Positions 35,329 to 45,630 of a stretch of 64,000 nt of DNA are shown here, one piece after another. Each line of letters opens with the position of its first letter. The first letter of the stretch is position 1. The stretch lies in the NCBI RefSeq assembly GCF_009730595.1, contig NZ_CP046276.1:1178001-1242000 (forward strand), read 5' to 3'. A program made the position numbers and the translations under genes. Under the pieces are notes generated by a model that searched no databases, was not told the DNA's origin, and worked only from the letters and a program-made list of their open reading frames with translations. The DNA is from Spiroplasma tabanidicola (lineage in GTDB: Bacteria > Bacillota_I > Bacilli_A > Mycoplasmatales > Mycoplasmataceae).

Positions 35329-36333
35329 CTATTCAATATTTTTATCTAATTGATCAATAAAATCTCCTATTCTTAATAATAAATTATCAATATTATTTTT
35401 CATAAGTCCTGATGTTTCAATAATTGTTATATTTTTATAAGTTTTTTTAAATAAATCTAAATTATTTTTTGCTAACTCTAAATCTATTTTGTTTGCAACT
35501 ACAATTTCTGGTTTTTTATCTAAATCTAAATTATAAGATTTTAATTCATGTCTTATAATCTCATAATTTTTAACTACATTTTCTGTCCCATAGTTTCCAC
35601 TCATATCAATAATGTGACAAACTATTTTACATTTTTCAATATAAGTTAAAAATTCTACACCTAAACCTTTCCCTTGATTTGCTCCTTTTATTAAACCTGG
35701 CAAATCTGCCACTGTAAAGGTTCTATTTTTTTTATCAACGCAAATCCCTAAGTGTGGTTTTAAAGTCGTAAAGGGATAGTTTGCAATTTCAGGTTTTGAA
35801 TTTGATATGACTCTTAACATTGTTGACTTTCCTGCATTGGGAAGTCCTACAAAACCAACATCAGCTAAAACATCTATTTCAATTCTTATATTAAAGTTTG
35901 CTCCTGGTTTCCCATATTCAAATTCATGCATAGTTGCAACTTTATTTTTATCATATAGATTTCTATTTCCTCTTCCTCCTTGTCCACCTTTTGCTATTAC
36001 TATTTTTTGATTATTTATATCAAATCTTGCTAAAAGCTCATTTTTTTCATTAAAAACTGATGTTCCTACTGGCACATAAATAATTGTATCTTTTCCATTT
36101 TTACCGTTTTTATTTTGTTTCTTACCATCAGTTCCATTTTCTGCTATATAAATTTTTTTACTTTTTAAATCCATTAAGTTAGAAACGTTTTTATCACTTA
36201 TAAAAACAATGTTTCCTCCATTGCCTCCGTTTCCTCCATCCGGTTTTCCTTTATAAAAAATATCAAATCCAATGGCACCTTTTCCGCCATTTCCAGATCT
36301 AATATTAAATTTGGCTGTGTCTATAAATCTCAT
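35329..36333 (-). CDS. obg: Obg-family GTPase, lacking the C-terminal OCT domain
   Basis: Obg GTPases act in 50S subunit maturation. The N-terminal glycine-rich OBG fold is present (FNIRSGNGGKGAIGFDIFYK, then GGNGGNGGNIVF). The G domain has G1 GLPNAGKSTM (about residue 161), switch YPFTTLKPHLG, G3 VADLPGLIKGANQGKGLG, G4 NKID and G5 ETSG. The protein stops at 334 residues just after the G domain. Typical Obg proteins from Mollicutes are about 430 aa, so the C-terminal OCT domain is missing. A GAGGAAAA site precedes the ATG. A possible small ORF and terminator lie upstream. Confidence 0.9.
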   Translation of the reverse strand: MRFIDTAKFNIRSGNGGKGAIGFDIFYKGKPDGGNGGNGGNIVFISDKNVSNLMDLKSKKIYIAENGTDGKKQNKNGKNGKDTIIYVPVGTSVFNEKNELLARFDINNQKIVIAKGGQGGRGNRNLYDKNKVATMHEFEYGKPGANFNIRIEIDVLADVGFVGLPNAGKSTMLRVISNSKPEIANYPFTTLKPHLGICVDKKNRTFTVADLPGLIKGANQGKGLGVEFLTYIEKCKIVCHIIDMSGNYGTENVVKNYEIIRHELKSYNLDLDKKPEIVVANKIDLELAKNNLDLFKKTYKNITIIETSGLMKNNIDNLLLRIGDFIDQLDKNIE

Positions 36334-36370
36334 ATTATTTTCCTCATTCTAATTTTTGTTTTTATAAAAC

Positions 36371-36393
36371 AAAAAAATCTAACTTCTGTTAGA
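36371..36393 (-). terminator. Terminator upstream of obg
   Basis: On the minus strand TCTAAC-AGAA-GTTAGA is followed by TTTTTTT. It ends the transcript of the 252-aa gene and the small ORF at 36438 about 40 bases before obg. Confidence 0.7.
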
Positions 36394-36437
36394 CGTAAAA
36401 AAAATTGATCTTACTAAGAAATTATTTGTTTATTAAA

Positions 36438-36485
36438 TTATCTATTATTATGATTGGATCATAGTAAAATCGCTGCTATTGACAC
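36438..36485 (-). CDS. Possible 15-aa peptide ORF
   Basis: A GTG start at 36485 has a full AGGAGG site 9 bases upstream. The reading frame SIAAILLWSNHNNR includes one TGA Trp and ends TAA at 36438. It lies between the 252-aa gene and the terminator ahead of obg. A TATGAT/ATCATA hairpin lies inside it. It may be a leader peptide, a small protein or chance. Confidence 0.3.
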
Positions 36486-36523
36486 TGCCTTATTCCTCCT
36501 ATTAGACTTTAAATTTTTATAAA

Positions 36524-37282
36524 TTAATAAATATTGATATTTGGAACAATACGATTAAATACTTCTTCAGTCATTAATCCTTCTTGTTTTGGATAAGTTA
36601 ATACTAATCTCATAAACAATGCTAATAAGTAAAATGAATTTACATAATCCATTAACATATCTATTTTATCTTTAGTTCAATTAATTTCTTTTGCTTCTGA
36701 TAGTTTTTTATAAGCTAAGAAATATGATTCAAAAAAATCAACTAAATTTTGTACTAAATCTCTAAAAGCTTGTTCTGCTGGAATATTAATAATTTTTTTT
36801 AAACTGTTGTGAATATTTTCATACATGTTTAATTCGCTATCATTTTTTACTCTCTCTTCATAAGCTTTAATAAGTTCATTTGCTTTAACTCCAAATGCTT
36901 GAACAGTTGTTGTTACAATTATATCTAATCCACCCATTTCACTTACAACACCTTTAGGTAGTTTTTCTTCTTCTAAGTTATTATCAATTGACATGATTAC
37001 AACTGCTGCGTTTTGAAAGATTGACATTAAATGATTTAACATAATTAATTGATCACTATTTTCAACTGCTGGTTTTCAATCAGGAAAAGACTTATCAAAT
37101 GTTAGTCCAAAGGTATCTAAATCTTTTTTTGATTTAATTTCTTTTAATTGTTTAAATAAATCTTGAATTGTTTCTGGAACTATAAAGTCTTTTGAAACAT
37201 TTTTTTGAAAATTTTTGTATACTTCATTAATTGCATTAGTTATTATTTTTTCATATTCAATTGGCTTTATTTCTTTTTGCAT
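36524..37282 (-). CDS. Hypothetical helical protein, 252 aa
   Basis: No family recognised. The product is soluble, highly helical and acidic, without signal peptide or membrane segment. It starts MQKEIKPIEYEKIITNAINE, runs through two TGA Trp codons and ends NRIVPNINIY. An AGAAAAGAG site precedes the ATG. It is divergent from the Pro-rich membrane protein at 37366, sharing an 83-bp promoter region with TATAAT at 37332-37337. Confidence 0.65.
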
Positions 37283-37365
37283 TTATTTATACTCTTTTCT
37301 ATGATTATGGAATATTATCTTAATTTGTTATTATAATATCATAGAAGAAAAGAGGTAGCAAGAAT

Positions 37366-38493
37366 ATGGTATGAGGAGAGTCAAATTCAAGGGAATTTCT
37401 AGATTGAGCAGATTTTTGTAGAAATAATGCTTTAAGAACAAGAGGTATTACAAATACTGGTGGACCAAACTTTACAAGTGATAGATCATCACCGCAATAT
37501 CAAGCTACAAAACAACAACTTTTAGATATAATTCAAAAATCAAGAACTATAAGTGTTCAACAATTATATAACTCTTTACCTACTAATTTAGTTTCCAACC
37601 CAACTGTTAAACATGTTTTATTACAGTTATATTACGAAGATAACTTAACTATTCAAAGTCAATCAAAAAGTACAAGTGATCGTGAAACTAATTTTGTTGT
37701 CACTTTTGTTAAAAAAGCTACACCACCAAAACCATCTAAACCAAATTTCCAAGGTGAAAGAAAACAGTCAAACATCGAAGATTTAATTGATAATTCGTGA
37801 AGTGCAACAGGAAGAAAATTAAGTTTTGATAAATTAGAAAAACCAAAAAGAGAAAATTTAAACATTAGTTTAAAAAGAAATTCGACACCAACTGTAAATA
37901 TGCCTGGCGAAAAACCTGTAATTGATGTTAGAAAAAAAGTTGATTCTCCAAAAGTTATCCAGCCAGTTGTGATTACAACACCAAATAAAGCCGACCCACC
38001 GGTTGTTGAACAAAACTTTACTTATATTGAAATTCCTAAACCAAAACCAGAAGTTCAAGCACCAGAACCAGTTGCTCCTGTAGTACAAATTAATCCTGTT
38101 TATAGACCTCCAGTAAAAGAAGAAGTTTATATAGAAGATAGAGTTTTTGCCGGTTTAACCGATTATGAATTATATTATCTTGCAGCGTTTTTAAGGGATG
38201 CTGCCAAATTAGAAAAAGCAAGAAACTCTTATATTGATTCAACAAGAGATTTAGTGTATACCAAAGCAGATATTCAATATTTAAATAATAAAGAGGGATC
38301 TAATATTGGTCTTAAAATTGTTGGGGCAGTGTTATGTATTGTAATCATTGGTATTTTTATTCTTATTTCAGCAAGTAAAAATAAAATCAAAGCAAAAGCA
38401 ACAAAAGACTATTTTAAAGAACTAAAAAACGTTGGATATGACGATTTAAAAGTAGAGTTAAAATCTAAATATCCTAAAATAATTGAGTTTTAA
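37366..38493 (+). CDS. Pro-rich protein with one C-terminal membrane helix, 375 aa
   Basis: No family recognised. The N-terminal 100 residues are polar and look folded. A Pro/Lys/Val-rich linker (PKPEVQAPEPVAPVVQIN and similar) covers about residues 170-245. A helical region with LTDYELYYLAAFLRDAAKLE follows, then one membrane helix (VGAVLCIVIIGIFILIS, about residues 322-340) and a short basic C terminus. This topology suits a tail-anchored cytoskeletal or surface-link protein. AAGAGG lies upstream; TATAAT at 37332-37337 is a likely -10. The IS remnant follows its stop by 27 bases. Confidence 0.65.
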
Positions 38494-38520
38494 CTAAAAA
38501 AATCACAATTGATATAAACA

Positions 38521-39705
38521 GGGAAAAATAAATTCTACACAAGAAAGAGGTGTAGAATTTTTTATGTCAAAAATTTATCAATAGAACAATGAGTTGAAAT
38601 AATTGGAATATATAAAAAACAAGGAATTAAAATAACTGAACAAAAGTTTCGTAAATTTAAAGCAAAAGAAATTAAATTTTTGCGAATTCTTCAAAAAAGA
38701 ATAAAACAAAAGGCTTATTTATTAGATAATTATGGTATGAAAAGTTTAAACAGAAAAAAGGTTCAGGAAGATATAAAAAGAGAGATGATTCTGACATCCC
38801 TGGAATAATTGATGATCTAACAGAAGAACAAAAACACGAATAATTGAAGATTGAATAAAAAATCAAAGAGATAAAAGAAAAAAAGAAGCAATTAATAAAA
38901 TAACATCCCTAAATATTAGTATGAAAGCAAGAATTATATCAATGTATATAACAACTTTTTATAAAAAACAAAAAATTAGAAGTTATAAATACAATAATTT
39001 AAAAAGTGAAGTTATGAATATATTAAGTGAGTCTAAGTTTATCTATGGCAGCAGAAAAATAAGTATATTACTAGAAAAAGAAAAAATATTTATAAATGAT
39101 AGAACTTTAAGACATTATTTAAAAAGATGAGGTTTTGTAATAAAAACAAGAATAAAAAAATATTTATGCTAAATATAAAGACTTAGTTAAACGTGATTAT
39201 AATCCAATCATTGATAATATTATTGCAACTGATGTATCTTACATACCTGGTTTGGTTGAAGGAAATAATTATTATTTATCTGCAGCTATTAGTCATAAAA
39301 CTAAAAAAATTGAGTCATGATGCTTGTCAAAAAATAACAATACACAGTTGGTTGTTGATACTATAACTAAAATTAATAAATCTAACTTTATTCTACATTC
39401 AGATCATGGTTCTCAATATTCAAGTAACGAGGTTACTGAATTAGTAAAACAAATGAATTGCCAAACTTCAATAAGTAGAATTGGTAATTCCTTAGATAAT
39501 AGAGAAATTGAATATTTTTTTAGTTGTTTAAAAGGAGAATAGCTAAATCATATTAATACAAGCAAAATGAACTTTAATGAAATTTTTAACCATATAAATT
39601 GGTATGTAGATTGGTATAATAACAAAAGAATACAAAAAGTTTTAAATAGAAAAACGTCAGCTTGTGCTGACGTTAATATTTAAAACTGTAGAATTTATTT
39701 TTCCC
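38521..39705 (+). mobile_element. IS3-family insertion sequence, decayed
   Basis: A 1185-bp element is bounded by 19-bp perfect inverted repeats GGGAAAAATAAATTCTACA (38521-38539 and, reversed, 39687-39705). The left end also folds into AATTCTACAC...GTGTAGAATT with a T-run (38531-38563), like a terminator that blocks outside transcription. The transposase frame is broken several times. I see no clear target duplication (flanks aaca and agat differ). Confidence 0.85.
38564..39683 (+). pseudogene. IS3-family transposase, multiply frameshifted
   Basis: The OrfA part begins MSKIYQ then stops. WVEIIGIYKKQGIKITEQKF appears in the next frame, then DDSDIPGIIDDLTEEQKHE in another, then RIIEDWIKNQRDKRKKEAIN through FIYGSRKISILLEKEKIFIN in another. 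The OrfB catalytic part is recognisable: DNIIATDVSYIPG (first Asp), FILHSDHGSQYSS (second Asp) and SRIGNSLDNREIEYFFSCLK (Glu), followed by a TAG inside the C terminus. The stops are TAA/TAG as well as frame changes, so the UGA code does not rescue it. It cannot move itself. Confidence 0.85.
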
Positions 39706-39736
39706 AGATTATGATATTTGATTTTTTTTATTAAAA

Positions 39737-39931
39737 TTACATATTTGAGCTTTTGTAACTTGATTTGACTAATTTTTTTTCAGATTTGATATTTTTTAAT
39801 TCTCTCTTTAGTTTTTTTAAACGAATATTTGCTCTTTTTATTTCTTGTTTTTGATTTTGAATTTCTTCGTGTTTAGCTGAAGCTTTATCATCAATACTTA
39901 CCACTTTTTGTTTTAACTCTTCTTTTGTCAT
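39737..39931 (-). CDS. Small coiled-coil protein, 64 aa
   Basis: No family recognised. Nearly the whole product (MTKEELKQKVVSIDDKASAK onward) is charged and helical, ending KKLVKSSYKSSNM. The ATG at 39931 has AAGGAGA 7 bases upstream; a longer in-frame extension to 40030 is not supported by a ribosome site. It lies 80 bases after the membrane protein gene at 40011. Confidence 0.55.
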   Translation of the reverse strand: MTKEELKQKVVSIDDKASAKHEEIQNQKQEIKRANIRLKKLKRELKNIKSEKKLVKSSYKSSNM

Positions 39932-40010
39932 ACTATTCTCCTTGCTAATACAATATATTAATTTTATCATTTTTCTACATATTAGCAACAAATTAGTAAC
40001 ATTGATTAAA

Positions 40011-40901
40011 TTAAAAAATAAAAAAGTCATTTCAAATATTTATATAAATAATTAAAACGTTTCTTAATTTTTTTATTATAGCTTTATTTTTTTTGTGATC
40101 TGCTTGTCTAAAAATTGTGTATAACTGTGTATACTCTTTTCATAATTCTTTATATCGATTTAGGATTTTTTCATTTGTTTCTCTGATTATTTTTTTATCT
40201 TCTTCATCGAATGTTTTTGAACACAATAAGAAAATATTATGTTTAGATTTTAAATTATATTCTTCAAAATTAACATGAGTATAATTTGAATCAAACTTAG
40301 CATCTTCAAATAAATCTTTTAAACTATCGAATTGAGCTGTTAAATAGTGATTTAATAATTTTTTATATTTATTTATTATTTCTAAAATAGTTTCAAACAT
40401 TTTAACAAATGCAGGAATTAACAATAAGTGAATTGAAAGTATACCGATTTCTACATAAATCTTATGACTTGTGTATTCTTCAAAAGTTGTATATATTAAA
40501 TATGAAAATATTAAAGTTGAAGCAAAACTTGATACTATATTTATAAAAATATATCTTACAGAGTTTAACTCTACGATTCTAAAAATTTTAGTTTGTGAGT
40601 TTTTCAAATTTATATCATATTCAAAAACTTTTAAATTATTGTAATAATACTCTGTAGAAAATCACCCAATTATAGTAAATATAAATATTAAATATATAAA
40701 AAAAGCAATACAAACATAATTAACTTTTAACTTAACTTTTAAATTATGTTTAAAAACGATTTCATTAATAATAACTACAGCAAATAAAATAATAAATAAA
40801 ATAATATTGTATAAAAAGTTACGATAAGTTTTTTTTGATTGTGTATATAATTGTTTTATATTTTTTTCACATTTTGCTATTATAGAATTTTTTTCAGTCA
40901 T
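40011..40901 (-). CDS. Membrane protein of unknown function, 296 aa
   Basis: No family recognised. The polar N terminus (MTEKNSIIAKCEKNIKQLYT) leads to four membrane helices, in two pairs (about residues 28-50, 58-80, 117-140 and 150-170). A cytosolic helical tail rich in Lys/Glu follows. It resembles in layout the bacterial SLATT-type two-helix-plus-tail effectors, but I cannot assign it. Two TGA Trp codons occur. The upstream neighbour at 40970 is another membrane protein. Confidence 0.55.
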
Positions 40902-40969
40902 TGTAAATCTCTTTTCTATTAAATAACAAGTTAATTTAAATTTTGATTAATATTTATTAACTGTCTTTT

Positions 40970-41539
40970 TTATTCATCTTTATTATCTTCTATAGTTTTT
41001 TTAAATTTTTCAAATCTATCTTCTGAATCATCTTTTGGTTTTTGAGCTTGATTATATTTTTTCATATAAACCGCATCCTTATTTAAAGTATAAATTACAT
41101 ACTTATGACAAAAAACAATTATAGGAAAAAGTAAATCAGTTAAAACAAATATATGCAAAATACTTAGATAAGATAATATTTTATGTAGTTTTTTATTTTT
41201 AAACTTAAAAATATTTAAAGCAAACAATATTTGTGTTGTTAAAATAAACACTTCATAAAAAAATAAAATTATACAAACATAAATTGAATATGATTCAAAA
41301 CTACTTTCTTTAACTAAACCAAGTAGATATGGTACATTTACTAAAATAATAACTAAACAAATATCTGTAAATTTTAATTGAAAAATAGTAAACTCAGGTC
41401 CGTTTTTAAAATCAATTACACTAAGTGAAATAATTGCACATAATAAAAGGACACCGTTTAGACCTACTCAAGCTCAAGCAAACTTACCTAATGATTTTGA
41501 CATTTGCGACCTAATTCTAGGTTCTTTATCTATATACAT
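40970..41539 (-). CDS. Membrane protein of unknown function, 189 aa
   Basis: No family recognised. Four or five hydrophobic segments are followed by a hydrophilic C terminus ending KFKKTIEDNKDE. The start at ATG 41539 is preceded by GGGGTG; an internal ATG (MSKSLGKFAWAW) is an alternative. It probably shares a transcript with the 296-aa gene 68 bases downstream. Confidence 0.5.
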
Positions 41540-41567
41540 CGTTTCACCCCAATAAATAGATTATAAT

Positions 41568-41597
41568 AAAAAAATTCCTTTAAAAGGAATTTTTTTA
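41568..41597 (-). terminator. Terminator of the nrd operon
   Basis: AAAAAAATTCCTTT-AAAGGAATTTTTTT at the nrdE stop codon; a T-run follows on the minus strand. Confidence 0.8.
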
Positions 41598-43766
41598 AAC
41601 AACACAAGCGTCACACTCATAATTTTCACTATCTTCTAAAACTTCTTGTCTTACTCTTACGTAATAAATTGATGCGCAGCCTTGTTTAAAGGCTTTAATA
41701 TAAGCTTTATTTAAATCACGTGTTGTTGCACTATCTGTCATAAATAGAGTTAGTGAAATTGCTTGATCAACATGTTGTTGTGCCGCTGCACAAATGTCAA
41801 TAATTGGATTGGGACCAACTTCATATGCCCCTAATGCATAATAAGCCATATTTTCAAAGTTTATGTTATATGCAGGCACATAAATTCTGCCCAATTTTCC
41901 TTCTTTTCTAGTTTCAACTGGTGCTACAACTGGTTGCAAACTTGGTGTACATGAAGATAAATAACTAATTGAACCAGTTGGTGCAACTGCTAGTAAATGT
42001 GAATTTGCAATACCATTTACTTTTATATCTTCTACCAATTCTTTTCAATCTTGTTGAGTCGGAATTGAGACATTGTATTTTTTAAATAACTCTTTAACTG
42101 TAACAGTGTCTGGAGTTCATTTAGATTCTTCACAATTTGTGTATTTGTCAAAATATGATCCATCTGCAAATGATGATTTTGCAAATGATTTAAATGGTCC
42201 ATATTCTTTTGCTAATCTATTTGAAGCTTTAAAAGCATGGAATGCCATTGTGTAAAAGAACATGTTTGTAAAATCAACTGCTTCTTTTGAGTTGTAGTAA
42301 ATAAAGTTTGTTGCTAAAAATCCGTGTAAGTTCATTGCTCCTAATCCAACGGCGTGGTTATTATCATTTCCTTTTTTAATTGAAGGAGCGCTTGATAAAT
42401 TACTTGCTCTTGAAACTAAATCTAAAGCAGCAATTGATCTAAAAATAACATCTGAGAATTCTTGTCCACTTTCCATAGTTTTTGCAATATTCATACTTCC
42501 TAAGTTACAACAAATATCTTCTCCAACTTTGCTAAATCCTAAGTCATCTGTAAATTCACTTGGTGTGCTTACTTGTACAATTTCACTACATAAGTTACTC
42601 ATAACAATTCTTCCTGTTTGACAATGAGCATTTCTATTATTTACAGTGTCATCAAATAAAATGTAAGGGTATCCACTTTCAAAGTGTAATTCAGCAATTG
42701 TTTGGAACAATTTTCTTGCATTAATGTATGTTTTTTTGATTTCAGGATTATTTACCATATTGTAATATTCTTGTGTAATTGAAATATCTGACATTGGTTT
42801 TTTATAAACTCTTTGAACATCATATGGACTAAATAAAGCCATTTCCTCATTATTTTTTGCTAATTCAAATGTAATATCAGGAATTACCACTCCTAATGAT
42901 AATGATTTAATACGAATTTTTTCATCAGCATTTTCTCTTTTAGTATCTAAGAAACTCATAATATCTGGGTGGTGAGCTTGTAAATAAACTGCACCCGCAC
43001 CTTGTCTTTGCCCCAATTGATTCGCGTATGAAAATGAGTCTTCTAAAATTTTCATAACAGGAATTACTCCAGTTGCTTGGTTAGCAATTTTTTTAATGGG
43101 AGCTCCATATTCCCTTAAGTTAGTTAAACATAAAGCCACTCCACCACCACGTTTTGATAATTGTAAAGAAGTTGTAACCGCTCTACCAATTGATTCCATA
43201 TTATCTTCTACTCTTAATAAATAACATGAAACATATTCTCCACGTTGTTGTTTTCCTGCATTTAAAAATGTTGGTGTTGCTGGTTGAAATCTTCCTAACA
43301 TAATTTGCTTCATTATAGCTCTTGCATCTTCAAACTTCCCATTTCCTAAGAACAATGCATTCATAACAACTCTATCTTCATAATTTTCTAAGTATTGTTT
43401 TCCATCAAAAGTTTTTAATCCATAAGCATTATAAAACTTCAAAGCCCCCATAAAACTTGGAAATTCTCTATTAAATCCATAAGCTTCTTTTGTGATTTGA
43501 TCTATTTGTTCAATTGTATATAAATCAATCACTTCTTTTTCATAATATCCATTTTCAACTAAAAATTTAATTCTTTCCTCTGTTGATTTAAATTTTACAG
43601 AATTTGGTTCTACATGATTTTTTAAATATACTTTTGCAGCCTCAGCGTCTAATTTAAAATTATCATCACCTTTAGCTGTAAATAATTTAGCTCTCGCATT
43701 TAATGTTATATACTCATCAGACTCTTTAGCACCTGATAAAGTCAATACTTTTTCTTTTGTTTCCAT
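41595..43766 (-). CDS. nrdE: Ribonucleotide reductase class I large subunit
   Basis: NrdE (723 aa) makes dNDPs from NDPs. The ATP-cone region is short, as in class Ib. The catalytic domain shows [24 protein letters not shown] and [12 protein letters not shown]. It ends with the redox Cys pair ECDACVV used for re-reduction. One TGA Trp stretch (42039-42116) would split the gene under the standard code. It is the last gene of nrdF-nrdI-nrdE. It works with the Val/Pro/Lys-type NrdF encoded upstream. Confidence 0.96.
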
Positions 43767-43782
43767 AAATCTCCTATTCTTG

Positions 43783-44229
43783 TCAAAAGTCCTTAATTAT
43801 TTTTCTAATTTCTTTAACATCATGTTCGGTTCCTAAAAGCTCAAATTGGTACAACAAAGGAACTTGCAGTTTCTTTGAAATAATTGGTCCTGCAATCGCA
43901 TATGTGTCTCCGAAGTTGGTATTACCAGAAGCTATTACGCCCCTACAGTAACTTCTGTTTGTTTCGTTATTTAAAAACTTTATGACTTGCTTTGGAACAG
44001 CTCCTGCTGTAATGGTTCCTCCGCCCGCATATGTTGGTGTTATTAAAATATAATCTTGATTTACATTTAATTGTTCTTCTAAATCATAAGGTATTCTTTG
44101 ATTTGGTAAGTCCAATTTTTGCATAAATCTGTGTGTATTATTTGATATTGAAGAGAAATAAACTACCATTATTTCTCCTTTTGGTCTTACGACGTTTTCG
44201 CTATTAACTCTAATTACATCGTCATGCAT
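43783..44229 (-). CDS. nrdI: Flavodoxin-like NrdI
   Basis: NrdI is an FMN protein that supplies the oxidant for radical generation in NrdF. The frame reads [20 protein letters not shown] followed by the flavodoxin start [15 protein letters not shown] (P-loop for FMN) and later [12 protein letters not shown]. Two starts are possible. ATG 44229 overlaps the nrdF stop as TAATG, favouring coupling (148 aa). ATG 44169 has a strong AAAGGAGA site (128 aa). I keep the long form because its N-terminal PKG-x-VVYFSS extension is seen in mollicute relatives. Confidence 0.9.
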   Translation of the reverse strand: MHDDVIRVNSENVVRPKGEIMVVYFSSISNNTHRFMQKLDLPNQRIPYDLEEQLNVNQDYILITPTYAGGGTITAGAVPKQVIKFLNNETNRSYCRGVIASGNTNFGDTYAIAGPIISKKLQVPLLYQFELLGTEHDVKEIRKIIKDF

Positions 44230-45254
44230 TAGTCAAATTCTCAGTCTTCATCCAATGTTTCTTCAGTAACACCCATTACATAAGAAGATCCATTACCTGA
44301 GAAGAAATCATGATTTTCATCTGCTCTAGCAGATAATTGTGTAAATATTTCGGGTTCAATTCTTGTTTCTTCTTCACTGAATGGTGATTCATAACCAAGG
44401 TTTTGTAAAAATTTACCTGCATTGTATACACTAAATCTAATTGCATCTTCTGCAAGACCAAATCCATCGTAAAGTTCATAAAGATAAGCTTTTTCTAAAT
44501 CAATTAATTTATATAAAAGGTCGAAAACAAATTCTTTCATTTCTGCTTTCTTTTGATCGCTTAGCTTTTCAATTTTTCTTTGATATTTATAACCACTATA
44601 ATAATTATGAATAACTTTATCTCTTAAAATTAGTCTAATTATATCTGAGGTATTTGGTAATTTACCTCTTGAAGATAAATAAAATGGTAAATAAAACCCT
44701 CCATATAATAAAAATCCTGGCATCAATGCTGCTGCTACTTTAGATTTTAATGGATCACTACTAGTGTAGTAAGGTATTAATTCCTTTGCTCTTTCTTGCA
44801 AAGATTTACAATTTATTACTCATTCGTGTGCTTCTTCAATTTGGTCACTTGAACATAGTGTTGAAAAGATAGTTCCATAACTTCTGGCATGAACTGCTAC
44901 CATAAATGCAAAGTTAGTATAAATAACTTGTTCATGATCTGTTAATGAGTGATCAATTTGAGCTACATCTCCAATAGTAGCTTGAATTGTATCCAACAAG
45001 GTTAAACCTGTAAATGTTCTTGTAATTAATTGTTGTCAATCTGGTGTTAATTCAGATCAAGATTTAAGATCGTTTGATACCGGGATTTTTTCAGGTAATC
45101 AAAAATTTTGTGTAATTCTATTTCAAACTTCTAAATCCTTTTCGTCATTAATCACATTTCAGTTTACTGATCTCATTTTTCCTTTAAATCCATCCAGTGC
45201 GTATTGTAAAGGTGAAACTGAGTCGTTATAGTAGCTATTTTTTTGTTTTGCCAT
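44229..45254 (-). CDS. nrdF: Ribonucleotide reductase small subunit, Val/Pro/Lys (class Ie) type
   Basis: NrdF (341 aa) holds the radical used by NrdE. Against class Ib NrdF, the carboxylate metal ligands are replaced. The first ligand Asp88 and the His residues (His122, His216) remain. The three Glu ligands are Val119 ([11 protein letters not shown]), Pro179 ([11 protein letters not shown]) and Lys213 ([12 protein letters not shown]). Tyr126, the radical tyrosine position, is kept. This matches the metal-free, DOPA-radical R2 described for Mesoplasma florum and other Mollicutes. The frame reads a TGA Trp three codons before TAA. AGAGAGGA precedes the ATG. Confidence 0.95.
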
Positions 45255-45276
45255 AATAATGAATCCTCTCTCAACT

Positions 45277-45317
45277 GTGATTAATTTATTTCCAAATTAT
45301 ATTCTCTCTTTAATCAC
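45277..45317. promoter_or_regulatory. Inverted repeat over the nrd promoter
   Basis: GTGATTAA (45277-45284) and TTAATCAC (45310-45317) are perfect inverted copies 25 bases apart. TATAAT, the likely -10 of the nrd operon on the minus strand, lies between them. Two half-sites flanking a -10 are a classic repressor layout. It does not match the NrdR box. Confidence 0.5.
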
Positions 45318-45372
45318 TTATTTTTAACAACTATAAACAGCTTTTATTTTGTTTTTTGCATATAAAGACAAC

Positions 45373-45544
45373 AAAAAAAGCGCCCTTATGAAACTAAAAA
45401 ATATTGGAAAGAAATTTAGAATATGTAAGTAAAGTTTAAAACTTGTTCATATGATTGTTTTGTATAAAAGTAAAAGTTTAATTGATATTCTTTAATTATT
45501 TGCTTTAAACCTTTATAAAGCACTTGTAAAAAAGCCCTTATTTG
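45373..45544 (-). repeat. Repeated GGGC-T-run motif in the nrd upstream region
   Basis: The 376-bp gap between nrdF and the nuclease-like gene holds no ORF. On the minus strand ATAAGGGCTTTTTT (45528-45544) and ATAAGGGCGCTTTTTTT (45373-45390) recur about 155 bp apart, and a related AGGGGCAAATG lies at about 45550. I could not find the 2'-deoxyguanosine riboswitch known near this operon in M. florum. Confidence 0.35.
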
Positions 45545-45630
45545 CTTACATTTGCCCCTAAATTTCATGCTGTTTAGTTGCAAGATAATAATACTATGAA
45601 AAGAATAAAAAGTGTGTGAAATTTACAAAA

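Noticed and set aside
44241-44801. nrdF ending at 44241
   Set aside because: That codon is TGA (Trp); the true TAA at 44229-44231 overlaps the nrdI start.
45255-45630. 2'-deoxyguanosine riboswitch upstream of nrdF
   Set aside because: Expected from M. florum, but I found no purine-riboswitch core on the coding strand by eye.
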